A DNA stretch of 64,000 bases from Listeria monocytogenes (GTDB lineage Bacteria > Bacillota > Bacilli > Lactobacillales > Listeriaceae), in NCBI RefSeq assembly GCF_013282665.1, contig NZ_CP054041.1:2648001-2712000 (forward strand). Direction: 5' to 3'. Shown piece after piece: positions 50,405 to 60,004 of this stretch (position 1 is its first letter; every line of letters begins with the position of its first letter). Under the pieces are notes generated by a model. The model searched no databases and was not told the DNA's origin. It worked only from the letters and a program-made list of their open reading frames with translations. Position numbers and translations under genes: made by a program.

Positions 50405-53400
50405 TTACTTAATGACTACATTCTCTTGACCAAGCAGCTCTACTAACGCTTCTTGCAACTCATTTGATGGCGATACTTGAATATTTTTTAGCTCTGCTGT
50501 TTGTTTCGTTATCGCTTGATGAACGATAACCTTACTTTCTCCTTTATAACGCGCTAAAATCGGTTTAATTTGCTCCATTTGCTGCGTTTCTGTTAATTTC
50601 AAAAATAATCTAACTGGGGCTTTAATTTCTTTTAAATCTTCTGCCTTATTAATAATTAACTGGAGTTCCCCGTTTCTCGTATCTGCTTTCACTTGCAAAA
50701 AGAGGATTTCCCCTTTTTGTGCAAAATTAGCGAATTTACGGTAACTTTCTGGGAACATGACAGCACTCAGTTCTTTGGAGTCATCACTAATTGTTAAAAA
50801 GCACATCGTTTCGCCTTTTTTTGTCCTAATTGATTTTACTTCGTGTACATAGGCAGCTACTTGATAATTTTTGCCAGAAGAAAGATTTGCAAGTCTTGTG
50901 ATTGCAAGGTTTTGTAATTTGTTTTGATAATACGATACTGGATGCGCTGAAACATATTGACCTGTGTATAATTTTTCTTTCTCCAACTTTTCATCAATCG
51001 AAATGGGCGCGGTTTTCCGGTAACGTGGTTTCATCTTTTTCAAAAAGTCATCATCTTCCGCGAAAAGATTCATCCCTTTTGAATCTTCACCGAGTAGTGA
51101 AATATATTGTAGCACTGCATCAATAGTTGCCAAAATCGTTGCTCGATCTTCACCAAATTCGTCAAAACAACCAGAAAATACGAGCGCTTCTAAAACGGTT
51201 TCTGAAAGCATTTTATGTGGCATTCTTTCACAAAAATCAAAGAAATCTCGGAAAGGTGCTTTTTTTCGTTCGTTAATAATTTCTAAAATGAATTTCGTTG
51301 GGACTTTGCGAATAACACGGAAACTATAGCGGATAGATGTTTCATTCTCCACTTGGAAGTAGTAATTACTATGATTGATGCTTGGCGCTAACATACTAAT
51401 TCCATAGTTTTTCGCTTCGGTAATGTACTGGGAAATTTTGTCGTCATTGCCGAAAACAGAGCTAAGAAGCGATGACATGAATGCAGCTGGAAAATGCGCT
51501 TTTAAATAAGCTAATTGAAAAGCGATTTTTGAATAAGCCGCTGCGTGACTTCGGTTGAAACCGTAATTCGCGAATTGAACAATCATATCATACACTTGGT
51601 TAGCGCTAGCATCCGAATAACCTTTACTCTTAGCGCCTTCTACAAAGTGAATTCGTTCCTCGTTTAAGACATCTGCTTTCTTCTTGCTGACCGCTCTTCT
51701 TAATAAATCTGCTTCCCCAAGTGAAAACCCAGCCATTTGGTTCGCTACTTGAATAATTTGTTCTTGATAAACGATAACGCCGTACGTCACTTCCAAAATA
51801 GGCGCTAAATCTGGATGAGGATATTGAATTTTTTCTTTTCCGTGTTTTCTAGCGATAAATGTATCAATTTGTTCCATTGGACCTGGACGATAAAGTGCAT
51901 CTACCGCCACAACATCTTCAAAAGAAGTTGGTTTTAATTTTCGGAGTACACGTCGAATCCCGTCCGATTCAAATTGGAATACCCCTGTCGTGTCACCTGT
52001 TTGGAATAGTTTCAATGTTTTTTTATCTTCTAAAGAGATATCGGCTAATGTTAACGGTTTTTCCCTATTGTAGTTAACCGATTTTAAGACACGGTCGAGT
52101 AAACTAAGATTTCTAAGTCCTAAAAAATCCATTTTAAGTAAGCCAATTTTTTCTAATTCGCCCATAGCAAACTGTGTCAAACGTGCATCTCCGCTACCTA
52201 ATTGAAGTGCGACTTGTTCTACGAGCGGCTTATCGCTAATAACAATCCCGGCAGCATGCGTCGAAATGTGGCGTGGTAAACCTTCGATTTGGCAAGCAAC
52301 TTCCCAAATCATTTCATTTTCTTTGGAACTTTTAATATGGTTTTCTAAACGAGGACTTTCTTGTAGCGCTTTTTGTAACGTAATACCTAATTGACTTGGA
52401 ATCAACTTAGACCATTCAGATAATAGTACAGAATTGAGCCCAAAACTCCTCGCGGTATCGCGAATGGCCGCTTTTGCGGCCAGTGTTCCAAACGTACCAA
52501 TTTGTGCCACATGCGCTTCTCCGTATTTAGATACCACATACGAAATCACTTCATCGCGGCGATTATCCGGAAAATCTAAATCGATATCGGGCATCGTGAT
52601 ACGTTCTGGATTTAAAAAACGTTCAAATAGTAAATTGTATCGAATCGGATCGACATCTGTGATTCTGAGTGCATAGGAAACGAGCGATCCTGCCGCAGAG
52701 CCCCGGCCTGGTCCTGTTAAAACTCCTGCCTCGCGAGAATAACGAATAACATCCCACACAATTAAAAAATAATCGGCAAATCCCATCTCCGTAATAACTT
52801 TTAATTCATATTCTAATCGTTGCTGGTATTCCGCCCCTAATAAATCTCGTTCTTTTAAGCCATCATAGGCTGTCTGACGCAAAACATCGGGCGCGGTTTG
52901 TCCTTCCTCTAATGGAAATCTAGGTAATAGATGCTGATCCAAAGCAATTTCAACATGACAACGCTTTGCAAGTTCACCAGTTTCTATGCATGCTCGTTTT
53001 TCGAAATCCGTTTGCCAATCACGTTCCATTTCCTCTTGTGAAGTAAAATAATTTGGTCCAGCGAGTGGTAAAGTCGTCCAGTCGACCGTTCGATTATCGC
53101 GAATGGCAGTTAAGACTTCTTTCGCTTGCGCATCTTTTGGCTCTAAATATTGTACATTTTTTGTCGCAACAACCGGCACCTTTTCTTCTGCAGAAAATGT
53201 TTCTATTTTTGCAAAAAGGCGCGGATTTTCTTTTTGCGCAGATAAATAAACCGATTCCTTGCCAAAAATATCGGCCAAATTTGCGTAAACCTCTAGTGCT
53301 CCCTCACGATTCTCCTCCATCAAAAGACGCTCGATTTCTCCTTTGGCACCAGGCGAAATCGCAATCAAATCACTGCTATAAGCGCGTAACCAGCTTTGTG

Positions 53401-53731
53401 GTAATTCTGGTCCTTCTTCGCGTGTTTGAATAGCACTTGCAATTTTTAATAACTCGTGATATCCAGCGGTTGATTCCGCAATTAATATCAACTCATAGGA
53501 ATTAATTGGATTTAAGTAACCTTGAATCGTCACTGTCATCCCAATAATTGGTTTTATATCCGCCGCTAAACACTTTTGATAAAACTCGACTACTCCGTAA
53601 AGTACATTTTTATCCGTAATTGCTAAGGCTGGATAATGGTATTCTTTTGCTTTAGCGATTAGCTTATCAATCGATGCTGTACTTGAAAGCAAATCATAAG
53701 CGCTCGCAACTTGTAAATGAACAAAACCCAC
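50405..53731 (-). CDS. dnaE: DNA polymerase III alpha subunit DnaE
   Basis: Second replicative polymerase of Firmicutes, extending RNA primers before PolC takes over. 1108 residues from the GTG at 53731 (AAAGGAGAGAGG upstream). Catalytic aspartates in PDIDLDFPD, the fingers region FNRSHAAAYSKIAFQLAYLKAHFP, a helix-hairpin-helix region, and a C-terminal OB fold (VAAYVHEVKSIRTKKGETMCFLTISD). The N-terminal PHP domain is degenerate: HLQVASAYDLL and ITDKNVLYG have lost His residues that bind metal. An SOS-box-like site overlaps the promoter. Confidence 0.97.
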   Translation of the reverse strand: MGFVHLQVASAYDLLSSTASIDKLIAKAKEYHYPALAITDKNVLYGVVEFYQKCLAADIKPIIGMTVTIQGYLNPINSYELILIAESTAGYHELLKIASAIQTREEGPELPQSWLRAYSSDLIAISPGAKGEIERLLMEENREGALEVYANLADIFGKESVYLSAQKENPRLFAKIETFSAEEKVPVVATKNVQYLEPKDAQAKEVLTAIRDNRTVDWTTLPLAGPNYFTSQEEMERDWQTDFEKRACIETGELAKRCHVEIALDQHLLPRFPLEEGQTAPDVLRQTAYDGLKERDLLGAEYQQRLEYELKVITEMGFADYFLIVWDVIRYSREAGVLTGPGRGSAAGSLVSYALRITDVDPIRYNLLFERFLNPERITMPDIDLDFPDNRRDEVISYVVSKYGEAHVAQIGTFGTLAAKAAIRDTARSFGLNSVLLSEWSKLIPSQLGITLQKALQESPRLENHIKSSKENEMIWEVACQIEGLPRHISTHAAGIVISDKPLVEQVALQLGSGDARLTQFAMGELEKIGLLKMDFLGLRNLSLLDRVLKSVNYNREKPLTLADISLEDKKTLKLFQTGDTTGVFQFESDGIRRVLRKLKPTSFEDVVAVDALYRPGPMEQIDTFIARKHGKEKIQYPHPDLAPILEVTYGVIVYQEQIIQVANQMAGFSLGEADLLRRAVSKKKADVLNEERIHFVEGAKSKGYSDASANQVYDMIVQFANYGFNRSHAAAYSKIAFQLAYLKAHFPAAFMSSLLSSVFGNDDKISQYITEAKNYGISMLAPSINHSNYYFQVENETSIRYSFRVIRKVPTKFILEIINERKKAPFRDFFDFCERMPHKMLSETVLEALVFSGCFDEFGEDRATILATIDAVLQYISLLGEDSKGMNLFAEDDDFLKKMKPRYRKTAPISIDEKLEKEKLYTGQYVSAHPVSYYQNKLQNLAITRLANLSSGKNYQVAAYVHEVKSIRTKKGETMCFLTISDDSKELSAVMFPESYRKFANFAQKGEILFLQVKADTRNGELQLIINKAEDLKEIKAPVRLFLKLTETQQMEQIKPILARYKGESKVIVHQAITKQTAELKNIQVSPSNELQEALVELLGQENVVIK

Positions 53732-53763
53732 TATCCTCTCTCCTTTCAAAACTCTCTTTTTCC

Positions 53764-53801
53764 ATTATATCGGTTAAGCTATAAAAAAGAAAGTGTGTTC
53801 G
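53764..53801 (-). promoter_or_regulatory. dnaE promoter with LexA-like box
   Basis: TATAAT at 53764-53769, with CGAACACACTTTCT at 53788-53801 over the expected -35. The CGAAC half matches the SOS box exactly and the other half only partly (TTTC for GTTC). Confidence 0.45.
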
Positions 53802-53812
53802 TGTTTTTATAT

Positions 53813-53848
53813 AAAAATAAAGCCAGATAATTAATCCGACTTTATTTT
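53813..53848 (-). terminator. Intrinsic terminator after nrnA
   Basis: AAAATAAAG and CTTTATTTT form the outer stem, CGGAT and ATCTG an imperfect inner one, with a T-rich tail on the minus strand. Confidence 0.7.
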
Positions 53849-53852
53849 CCAA

Positions 53853-54791
53853 TTATTTAGTGGCACAAATAAGTTGCAATTTTGCCGTCATTTCCTTTAT
53901 TTCTTCTTCATTATGGAGTGTCGCACCAGAAGCAAGTGGATGTCCACCACCCCCATATTCTTTGGCCAATTCATTAATAACTGGACCTTTAGAACGCAAA
54001 CGAGCTCTGAAAACAGGACCTTCTTGAATGAACATAATCCACGCCTTGATACCTTCCACATTTTCGATACACGAAACAAGTGCGGAAGCGTCGCGCGGAT
54101 CAACTTCAAACTCTTTTAAAAGCGTATCACTTAAATAAACGGTTGCAGCACCATTCTCATCCATGACAAAGTTTTGCAAAATATATCCAGAAAGCTTTAC
54201 CGTATTTTTCGGTAATTCATATAATTCTCGGTAAAGAGCCGGACGATCAAACGGAAATGTCACTAAATGCGCGGACAAACGCAAAGTCTCTTCCGTTGTG
54301 CTTGGATACAAAAACCTCCCAGTATCACCAACAATTCCCGCATAAAGAAGTCTCGCAGCAGTTTCGGTCAAAATTAATTCCTCCGAAAACATTTCCCAAA
54401 AAGCGACAATCATTTCACTGCAAGAAGAAGCCGTCGTGTCCACCCAAAGCAAATCACCATAGGCATCATCATTTGGATGGTGGTCAATTTTGATTAGTGC
54501 TTTACCAAGATTAAAACGCTTGTCTGAAACCCTTTCTTGATTCGCGGTGTCACACACAATTACAAGCGCATCTTTATAAATTTCATCCGATATTTCGTCT
54601 ACTATACCAAGAAATTGGAGCGACTTTTCATCATTTCCAACTGAATAGACTTTTTTCTCAGGAAAGCTAGCCCGGATAATTTCTGCAAGCCCCATTTGTG
54701 ACCCGTAGGCATCTGGATCTGGCCTTACATGTCTATGCAAAATAATCGTGCCATATTGCTTTATTTGTTGTAAAATTTCATTTTTCATCAT
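53853..54791 (-). CDS. nrnA: Bifunctional oligoribonuclease / pAp phosphatase NrnA
   Basis: DHH-family phosphoesterase that degrades short RNA and 3'-phosphoadenosine-5'-phosphate; related enzymes also cleave pGpG and pApA. 312 residues. HRHVRPDPDAYGSQMGL near 19-35, VCDTANQERVS, DHHPNDDAYGD with the DHH motif near 108, and the C-terminal DHHA1 substrate loop GGGHPLASGA. Two adjacent ATGs follow CAGGGGCG; either is possible. It follows ytoI by 17 bases. Bacillus has the sporulation genes ytrHI between this gene and dnaE; here none. Confidence 0.95.
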   Translation of the reverse strand: MMKNEILQQIKQYGTIILHRHVRPDPDAYGSQMGLAEIIRASFPEKKVYSVGNDEKSLQFLGIVDEISDEIYKDALVIVCDTANQERVSDKRFNLGKALIKIDHHPNDDAYGDLLWVDTTASSCSEMIVAFWEMFSEELILTETAARLLYAGIVGDTGRFLYPSTTEETLRLSAHLVTFPFDRPALYRELYELPKNTVKLSGYILQNFVMDENGAATVYLSDTLLKEFEVDPRDASALVSCIENVEGIKAWIMFIQEGPVFRARLRSKGPVINELAKEYGGGGHPLASGATLHNEEEIKEMTAKLQLICATK

Positions 54792-54808
54792 TTCGCCCCT
54801 GTTTCATT

Positions 54809-56122
54809 TTAACGTTCCATCATTTGACAAGCGACAATAGCTTTTCCGGTCAAAATTCCTTCTAAGTAAAGTTCTACATCAAGCTTCCCAGCCTTACGTC
54901 CCATCTCCAAAATTCGCGGTTTAATAATAATTGTCGCGTCCATTTGAACAGGTTTTAGGAAATACATCGTTACATTTTCAATCGCTACATTCCGTTTTTT
55001 CATAGAAAATAGTTTTTGCTGTACAACTTCACAAATTACTTGTGTAAATACGCCGTACGATAATGTTCCAAGCGAGTTAGTCATTTGCGGGCTTACTTTA
55101 AATTCGTAATCTGCCTCTTCGCCCGTATCTGCTTTTTCAGAAAGTTGATTCGCAATGGTATCATCAATCGTTTCGCCGACTTGCGGTTGTTTTTGAATCA
55201 TTTGCATAGATTTCAAGATATCCTGTCTGCTAACAATCCCGATTAATGTTAAATCGTCTTTAACGACTGGAATTACTTCGATACTCTCCCAAATCATCAT
55301 GTGCGCCACCGAGGCTACACTCATTTTCGGACCAACTGTTAATGGATTTTTTGTCATTACTCGTTCGATCGAAATACTCGGATTTTTTTCCAGAATATCC
55401 TTACTTGTAACCATTCCAGTCAGTCTCATCGCGCGATTAACAACAGGGAAACGGCTGTGACCTGTCGCTTCTTCCATTTTGTGCCAATCTTCTACTTTAT
55501 CCGATGTAGATAAAAATGCCGTGGTTTCTAGTGGTGTTAAAATATCCTCCACAAAAACCACTTCTTTTTTTATTAATTGGTCATAAATTGCGCGGTTAAT
55601 CATCGTTGCGACTGTAAATGTATCATAGGAAGTTGATAAAATGGGCAATTCTTTCTCATCCGCCAATTGTTTTACTTCGTCATCCGTATCAAATCCACCA
55701 GTAATTAGCACCGCCGCACCGCGTTTTAAAGCAAGTTCATGGGCGCTAACTCGGTTTCCGACGATTAGTAAGTTGCCAGCATCCGTATAACGTTCCATTG
55801 CTTCTACCGTCATCGCTCCAATAACAAATTTATTAAGCGATTTGTATAGTCCAGAACGACCGCCTAACACTTGCCCATCAATCATATTCACAATCTCAGC
55901 AAAAGTTAATTTTTCGATACTATCTTTTTGTTTCCGTTCAATTCGAAGCGTCCCCACTCGTTTAATAGTAGAAACAAATCCAATGATTTCGGCATCTTTA
56001 ATAGCACGATAAGCAGTTCCCTCGCTTACAGACAAGTTTTTCGCGATTTTTCGTACAGATATTTTTTCTCCTACTGCAAGATTTTCAATGTATTTTAAAA
56101 TCTGTTCATGTTTTGTGGCCAC
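54809..56122 (-). CDS. ytoI: YtoI-like regulator: HTH, DRTGG, CBS pair and hotdog domain
   Basis: 437 residues from a GTG at 56122 that gives MATKHEQIL, the family N-terminus; GGGTGAA lies upstream. Domains in order: winged helix (about 1-70, KNLSVSEGTAYRAIKDAE), DRTGG domain (about 75-185), two CBS domains (190-310; MTKNPLTVGPKMSVASVAHMM, LIGIVSRQDILKSM), and a hotdog/thioesterase-like domain to the end (SLGTLSYGVFTQVICEVVQQKLF). The CBS pair suggests adenosine-nucleotide sensing, including possibly cyclic di-AMP. Its targets are unknown. It lies between ytkL and nrnA. Confidence 0.9.
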   Translation of the reverse strand: MATKHEQILKYIENLAVGEKISVRKIAKNLSVSEGTAYRAIKDAEIIGFVSTIKRVGTLRIERKQKDSIEKLTFAEIVNMIDGQVLGGRSGLYKSLNKFVIGAMTVEAMERYTDAGNLLIVGNRVSAHELALKRGAAVLITGGFDTDDEVKQLADEKELPILSTSYDTFTVATMINRAIYDQLIKKEVVFVEDILTPLETTAFLSTSDKVEDWHKMEEATGHSRFPVVNRAMRLTGMVTSKDILEKNPSISIERVMTKNPLTVGPKMSVASVAHMMIWESIEVIPVVKDDLTLIGIVSRQDILKSMQMIQKQPQVGETIDDTIANQLSEKADTGEEADYEFKVSPQMTNSLGTLSYGVFTQVICEVVQQKLFSMKKRNVAIENVTMYFLKPVQMDATIIIKPRILEMGRKAGKLDVELYLEGILTGKAIVACQMMER

Positions 56123-56147
56123 GACTCGTTCACCCATTCCTATTTTG

Positions 56148-56834
56148 TTAGATTTCGATACTTTCTCCGATTTCAAGCACTTTTCCAGTTATCCCTTCGT
56201 CAAGCGATGCGACGAATTTGTGTGGGTCTTGTGCAATTAAAGGAAACGTATTGTAGTGCATTGGAACAACTAATTTTGCTTGTAAAAATCGTGCCGCAAT
56301 TGCCGCATCCTCTGGCCCCATGGTAAAATTATCTCCAATCGGCAAGAAAGCAACGTCTAACGGGTTTAATTCACCAATTAATTTCATATCAGAAAACAAA
56401 CCAGTATCCCCTGCAAAATAAATATTTTTATCTTCTATTGTAAACACAATCCCAGTTGGGAAACCTAGGTTAACAATGCGGCCATCTCGAACCGTCTGCG
56501 ATCCATGAAACGCTTGCGTTAACTTCACTTGCCCAAAGCTAAACTGTCTTTTCCCACCAATATGCATTGGTGCTATATTTTCAAGTCCATCCTCTACTGC
56601 CAAAAAGGAAGCTAAATCCGCGTTACAAATAACGGTTGCTCCTGAATTTTTAGCAATTTCAACTGTATCACCGACATGATCGTCATGCCCATGCGACAGA
56701 ACGATAAAGTCAGGCATCTGCTCTTCTGCTTTTAAATCACATTTCTCATTACCAGAAATAAATGGATCTACGAGAATAGTTGTATCCCGAGTAATTATTT
56801 TAATACAAGACTGACCATGAAATGAAATCTTCAT
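56148..56834 (-). CDS. ytkL: Metal-dependent hydrolase of the UPF0173 (YtkL) family
   Basis: 228-residue metallo-beta-lactamase fold protein. Metal ligands in [11 protein letters not shown] near 49-59, [20 protein letters not shown], and the C-terminal [14 protein letters not shown]. The family is structurally close to UlaG-like lactonases, but the natural substrate is unknown. ATG at 56834. It stands 25 bases before the ytoI start and diverges from pepQ. Confidence 0.9.
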   Translation of the reverse strand: MKISFHGQSCIKIITRDTTILVDPFISGNEKCDLKAEEQMPDFIVLSHGHDDHVGDTVEIAKNSGATVICNADLASFLAVEDGLENIAPMHIGGKRQFSFGQVKLTQAFHGSQTVRDGRIVNLGFPTGIVFTIEDKNIYFAGDTGLFSDMKLIGELNPLDVAFLPIGDNFTMGPEDAAIAARFLQAKLVVPMHYNTFPLIAQDPHKFVASLDEGITGKVLEIGESIEI

Positions 56835-56956
56835 GTTAAAAAACTTCCTTCCTGATTCATTATTCTATGTGTATTATTGTACCACTATTTATTATAAACT
56901 ACTATATAACACCTCGTAAACTAGAAGGTGTTTATTAGCAAAATAATTCCTTTGCA

Positions 56957-56965
56957 TGTTATCAT
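56957..56965 (+). promoter_or_regulatory. pepQ promoter (extended -10)
   Basis: TG-T-TATCAT lies 33 bases before the pepQ start on the plus strand, with an indifferent -35. Confidence 0.5.
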
Positions 56966-56998
56966 GAAGTAGAAATCAATTGGAAAGAAGGTACATTT

Positions 56999-58096
56999 AT
57001 GGAAAAAAATATCGATGTCTTACAAAATTGGCTAAAAGATCAAGGTGCCGAAGTGGCATTTTTGACAGACCCAGAGAACATCGCTTATTTCTCGGGTTAT
57101 CATAGCGAGCCTCACGAGCGCGTGCTTGGCTTAGCAGTTTTCCCAGATAGTGAGCCGTTTTTATTTACACCCGCTCTTGAAGTAGAAGATGTGCGCGGTG
57201 GCGACTGGACACACCCTGCATACGGATATAACGATACCGAGAATCCTTTCACAATTATTGCAGACGAAATCAAAAAACGCGTTGCAAATCCAAGCAAATT
57301 TGCTATCGAGAAAAAACATATGAGCGTAGATCGTTACGAACAATTAAACGGATTATTCTCGGGCAGCTCTTTCATTCCGATTGAACACAAAATTGAGCAA
57401 ATTCGTCTGATTAAAACCGAAGCAGAACTAAAAATATTAAAAGAAGCAGCCTTATTAGCCGATTACGCCGTACGAGTTGGTGTAAACGAAATCGCAGAAG
57501 GTAAAACAGAAGCAGAAATCGTGGCGAAAATCGAATACGAAATGAAGAAAAAAGGCGTAACTGCCATGTCTTTCGATACAATGGTGCTTACTGGTAAAAA
57601 TGGTGCCCTGCCACACGGTACTCCAGGCGAAACAAAAATCAAAAAAGGCGATTTAGTTTTATTTGATTTAGGCGTTGTCCATCAAGGTTATTGCTCTGAT
57701 ATTACACGCACAGTAGCTTTTGGTGCCATTTCCGATGAACAGAAAAAGATTTACGACACTGTGTTAGAAGCACAAATTGCCGCTGTCGAAAAAGTAAAAG
57801 CCGGCGTAAAAGCAAGCGAAATTGATTTAACTGCTAGAAATATTATTCGTGAAGCAGGTTTCGGTGATTATTTCCCACATCGTCTTGGTCACGGTCTTGG
57901 CGCAAGTGTCCATGAGTTCCCTTCTATTACAGAAACGAACAATATGGAACTGCAAGAAAACATGGTATTCACTATTGAACCAGGTATTTATGTTCCCGGT
58001 GTTGCCGGCGTTCGTATAGAAGATGACCTCGTTGTCACCAAAGACGGCGTACAAGTATTAACAGAATTCCCGAAAACTTTACAAGTAATTAACTAA
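56999..58096 (+). CDS. pepQ: Xaa-Pro dipeptidase (M24 family)
   Basis: Cleaves dipeptides with C-terminal proline. 365 residues. N-terminal creatinase-like domain (about 1-130, FLTDPENIAYFSGYHS), then the pita-bread fold with metal ligands Asp (LFDLGVVHQGYCSDITRT has two), His in HRLGHGLGASVHE, and Glu in FTIEPGIY and VRIEDDLVVT. AAAGAAGG precedes the ATG. One of two genes on the plus strand, convergent with ald across a shared terminator and divergent from ytkL. Confidence 0.95.
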   Translation: MEKNIDVLQNWLKDQGAEVAFLTDPENIAYFSGYHSEPHERVLGLAVFPDSEPFLFTPALEVEDVRGGDWTHPAYGYNDTENPFTIIADEIKKRVANPSKFAIEKKHMSVDRYEQLNGLFSGSSFIPIEHKIEQIRLIKTEAELKILKEAALLADYAVRVGVNEIAEGKTEAEIVAKIEYEMKKKGVTAMSFDTMVLTGKNGALPHGTPGETKIKKGDLVLFDLGVVHQGYCSDITRTVAFGAISDEQKKIYDTVLEAQIAAVEKVKAGVKASEIDLTARNIIREAGFGDYFPHRLGHGLGASVHEFPSITETNNMELQENMVFTIEPGIYVPGVAGVRIEDDLVVTKDGVQVLTEFPKTLQVIN

Positions 58097-58098
58097 CA

Positions 58099-58137
58099 AG
58101 AAAAGCGAACTTTCCTTTGAGAAAGTTCGCTTTTTTA
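58099..58137. terminator. Bidirectional terminator between pepQ and ald
   Basis: AAAAGCGAACTTTC and GAAAGTTCGCTTTT pair around CTTTGA with A and T runs on each side, serving both convergent genes. Confidence 0.92.
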
Positions 58138-59250
58138 TTAAATTAATTCTTTGCTATCCGTATAAGGTAAACCAAGCGAATCTGCAACAGCCTTGTACGT
58201 AATGTGACCTTGGTATGTATTTAATCCACGAAGTAAGAATGGGTCATTTTGTACAGCTGCTTCTAAGCCTTGATTAGCAAGTTTCAATCCAAAAGGTAAA
58301 GTTGCATTAGTAAGCGCCAAAGTGGACGTCCGTGGCACTGCGCCCGGCATGTTTGCCACAGCATAATGGAGTACGCCGTGTTTTTCATAGGTTGGATTGT
58401 CATGGGTGGAAACATGATCCGTTGTTTCAAAAATACCTCCTTGGTCAATCGCGATATCTACAAGGACAGATCCCGGAATCATTTGTTTAATTACATGCTC
58501 TTTGACGAGCTTAGGGGCCTTTGCACCTGGAATTAATACTGCTCCGATAACTAAATCAGCTTTTTTCACAGCTGTTTCAATATTAAAATCATTCGACATT
58601 AATGTTTGGACTTGATTGCCAAAAATATCGTCCAGCTCGCGCAATCGTTTCAAATTCATATCAAGAATGGTCACGTTGGCACCTAAACCAGCTGCAATTT
58701 TTGCTGCATTTGTTCCAGCGATTCCGCCACCAATAATAACCACTTCACTTTTCTCTACACCCGGCACCCCACCAAGCAAGACACCCATACCACCATTCGT
58801 TCTTTGTAAAAATTGTGCACCAATCTGAGCTGCCATTCGACCAGCAACCTCACTCATTGGCGAAAGTAGTGGCAACGTGTGGTCTGCAAGTTCTACAGTT
58901 TCATACGCTACACTATTTACTTTACTTTCCATCAAAGCTTTCGCAAGCGTTGGTTCATTGGCCAAATGTAAATATGTGAAAAGTAATAGTCCTTCTTTAA
59001 AGTATGTATACTCTGATGCAATCGGTTCTTTTACTTTTACAACCATATCTACATCCCAAGCTTCTTTAGCTGTTGCAACAATTTTTGCCCCCGCTTGCAC
59101 AAAATCAGCGTCTTGATAATTAGAGCCAATGCCCGCATCTTTTTCCACGTATACAGTATGACCTGCATTTACGTATGAAAAAACACTTGCCGGAGTCATT
59201 GCCACCCTATTCTCGTTATTTTTAATTTCTTTTGGTACGCCGACTAACAT
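58138..59250 (-). CDS. ald: Alanine dehydrogenase
   Basis: NAD-dependent reversible deamination of alanine to pyruvate. 370 residues, family length. [17 protein letters not shown] with Arg15, VVKVKEP with the substrate Lys, TYLHLANEP with catalytic His96, NAD motif [17 protein letters not shown] (about 169-185), and [17 protein letters not shown] with the catalytic Asp. AAGGAGAG precedes the ATG. It stands alone, divergent from the stress protein gene. Confidence 0.96.
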   Translation of the reverse strand: MLVGVPKEIKNNENRVAMTPASVFSYVNAGHTVYVEKDAGIGSNYQDADFVQAGAKIVATAKEAWDVDMVVKVKEPIASEYTYFKEGLLLFTYLHLANEPTLAKALMESKVNSVAYETVELADHTLPLLSPMSEVAGRMAAQIGAQFLQRTNGGMGVLLGGVPGVEKSEVVIIGGGIAGTNAAKIAAGLGANVTILDMNLKRLRELDDIFGNQVQTLMSNDFNIETAVKKADLVIGAVLIPGAKAPKLVKEHVIKQMIPGSVLVDIAIDQGGIFETTDHVSTHDNPTYEKHGVLHYAVANMPGAVPRTSTLALTNATLPFGLKLANQGLEAAVQNDPFLLRGLNTYQGHITYKAVADSLGLPYTDSKELI

Positions 59251-59421
59251 CTAAATCACTCTCCTTGATATAGGTATAATAGACTATAAAAGATTTTCTA
59301 CACCCCCATGCTAACACAATATACCTAAGTTGTAAAAAATTAACCAACTGAAATTCAAACAAAAGTTTTAGTAAAATTAGACGGATTTTTTGTATGAACC
59401 GAATTTATTTTTCATTTTATG

Positions 59422-59445
59422 GTTCTTTTAGGAAAAAGAGGGTAA
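59422..59445 (+). promoter_or_regulatory. SigB-like promoter of the usp gene
   Basis: GTTC at 59422-59425, 14 bases, GGGTAA at 59440-59445, against the Listeria/Bacillus SigB consensus GTTT-N13-17-GGGWAT (two mismatches). The start codon is 43 bases further on. The rest of 59251-59488 shows no gene. Confidence 0.5.
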
Positions 59446-59488
59446 AATATAAGTATAGAAAATACATATTTTGATTGGAGGAATTATT

Positions 59489-59953
59489 ATGTTACAACAA
59501 TACGAAAGAGTTCTAGTAGCAGTTGATGGATCCAAAGAAGCAGAAAGAGCATTCCAAAAAGCAATTCAAGTGGCTAACCGTAATGACGCGGCGCTTGGTC
59601 TGGTACACGTTATCGATACACGCGCGTTTTCATCTGTAGCCAATTACGATACAAGCATGGCAGACAAAGCTACCGAATATGCAGATGAATTACTTAGTGG
59701 CTATAAAGAAGATGCTTTAAAAGCTGGTGTAACAAAAGTAGAAAGCTACATTGAGTATGGTTCTCCAAAAACAGCCATTACAAAAGAAGCAGCAAAAGCA
59801 TTTCAAGCAGATTTAATCATGTGTGGTGCGACAGGTCTTAACGCTGTGGAACGCTTGTTAATTGGTAGTGTATCTGAATACATTATTCGTCACTCCCCTT
59901 GCGATGTTCTTGTAGTACGTAATGATGTTCCTGATTATAAAGATGAAAAATAA
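59489..59953 (+). CDS. Universal stress protein (UspA family)
   Basis: 154-residue USP of the ATP-binding class. VLVAVDGSKEAERAF near 8-22, and the nucleotide signature MCGATGLNAVERLLIGSVSEYI, which fits G-2x-G-9x-G-S/T. ATG at 59489 follows GGAGG by 7 bases; the open frame starts slightly earlier without a site. A SigB-like promoter and the convergent ackA gene flank it. Listeria usp genes are linked to acid and oxidative stress; which partner or process this one serves is not seen. Confidence 0.94.
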   Translation: MLQQYERVLVAVDGSKEAERAFQKAIQVANRNDAALGLVHVIDTRAFSSVANYDTSMADKATEYADELLSGYKEDALKAGVTKVESYIEYGSPKTAITKEAAKAFQADLIMCGATGLNAVERLLIGSVSEYIIRHSPCDVLVVRNDVPDYKDEK

Positions 59954-59958
59954 TGATA

Positions 59959-59998
59959 GAAAAAGGCTAGCTCTGAATTCAGAGCTAGCCTTTTTTTC
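59959..59998. terminator. Bidirectional terminator between usp and ackA
   Basis: A perfect 26-base palindrome (GGCTAGCTCTGAATTCAGAG plus CTAGCC) with A and T runs on both sides. Confidence 0.93.
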
Positions 59999-60004
59999 TT
60001 GTTT

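Noticed and set aside
53053..53433. 126-codon plus-strand frame opposite dnaE
   Set aside because: Antisense to the conserved dnaE frame, without start signals.
56905..56935. ACACCT...AGGTGT hairpin between ytkL and pepQ
   Set aside because: Short stem, large loop and no T run; likely chance in a divergent promoter region.
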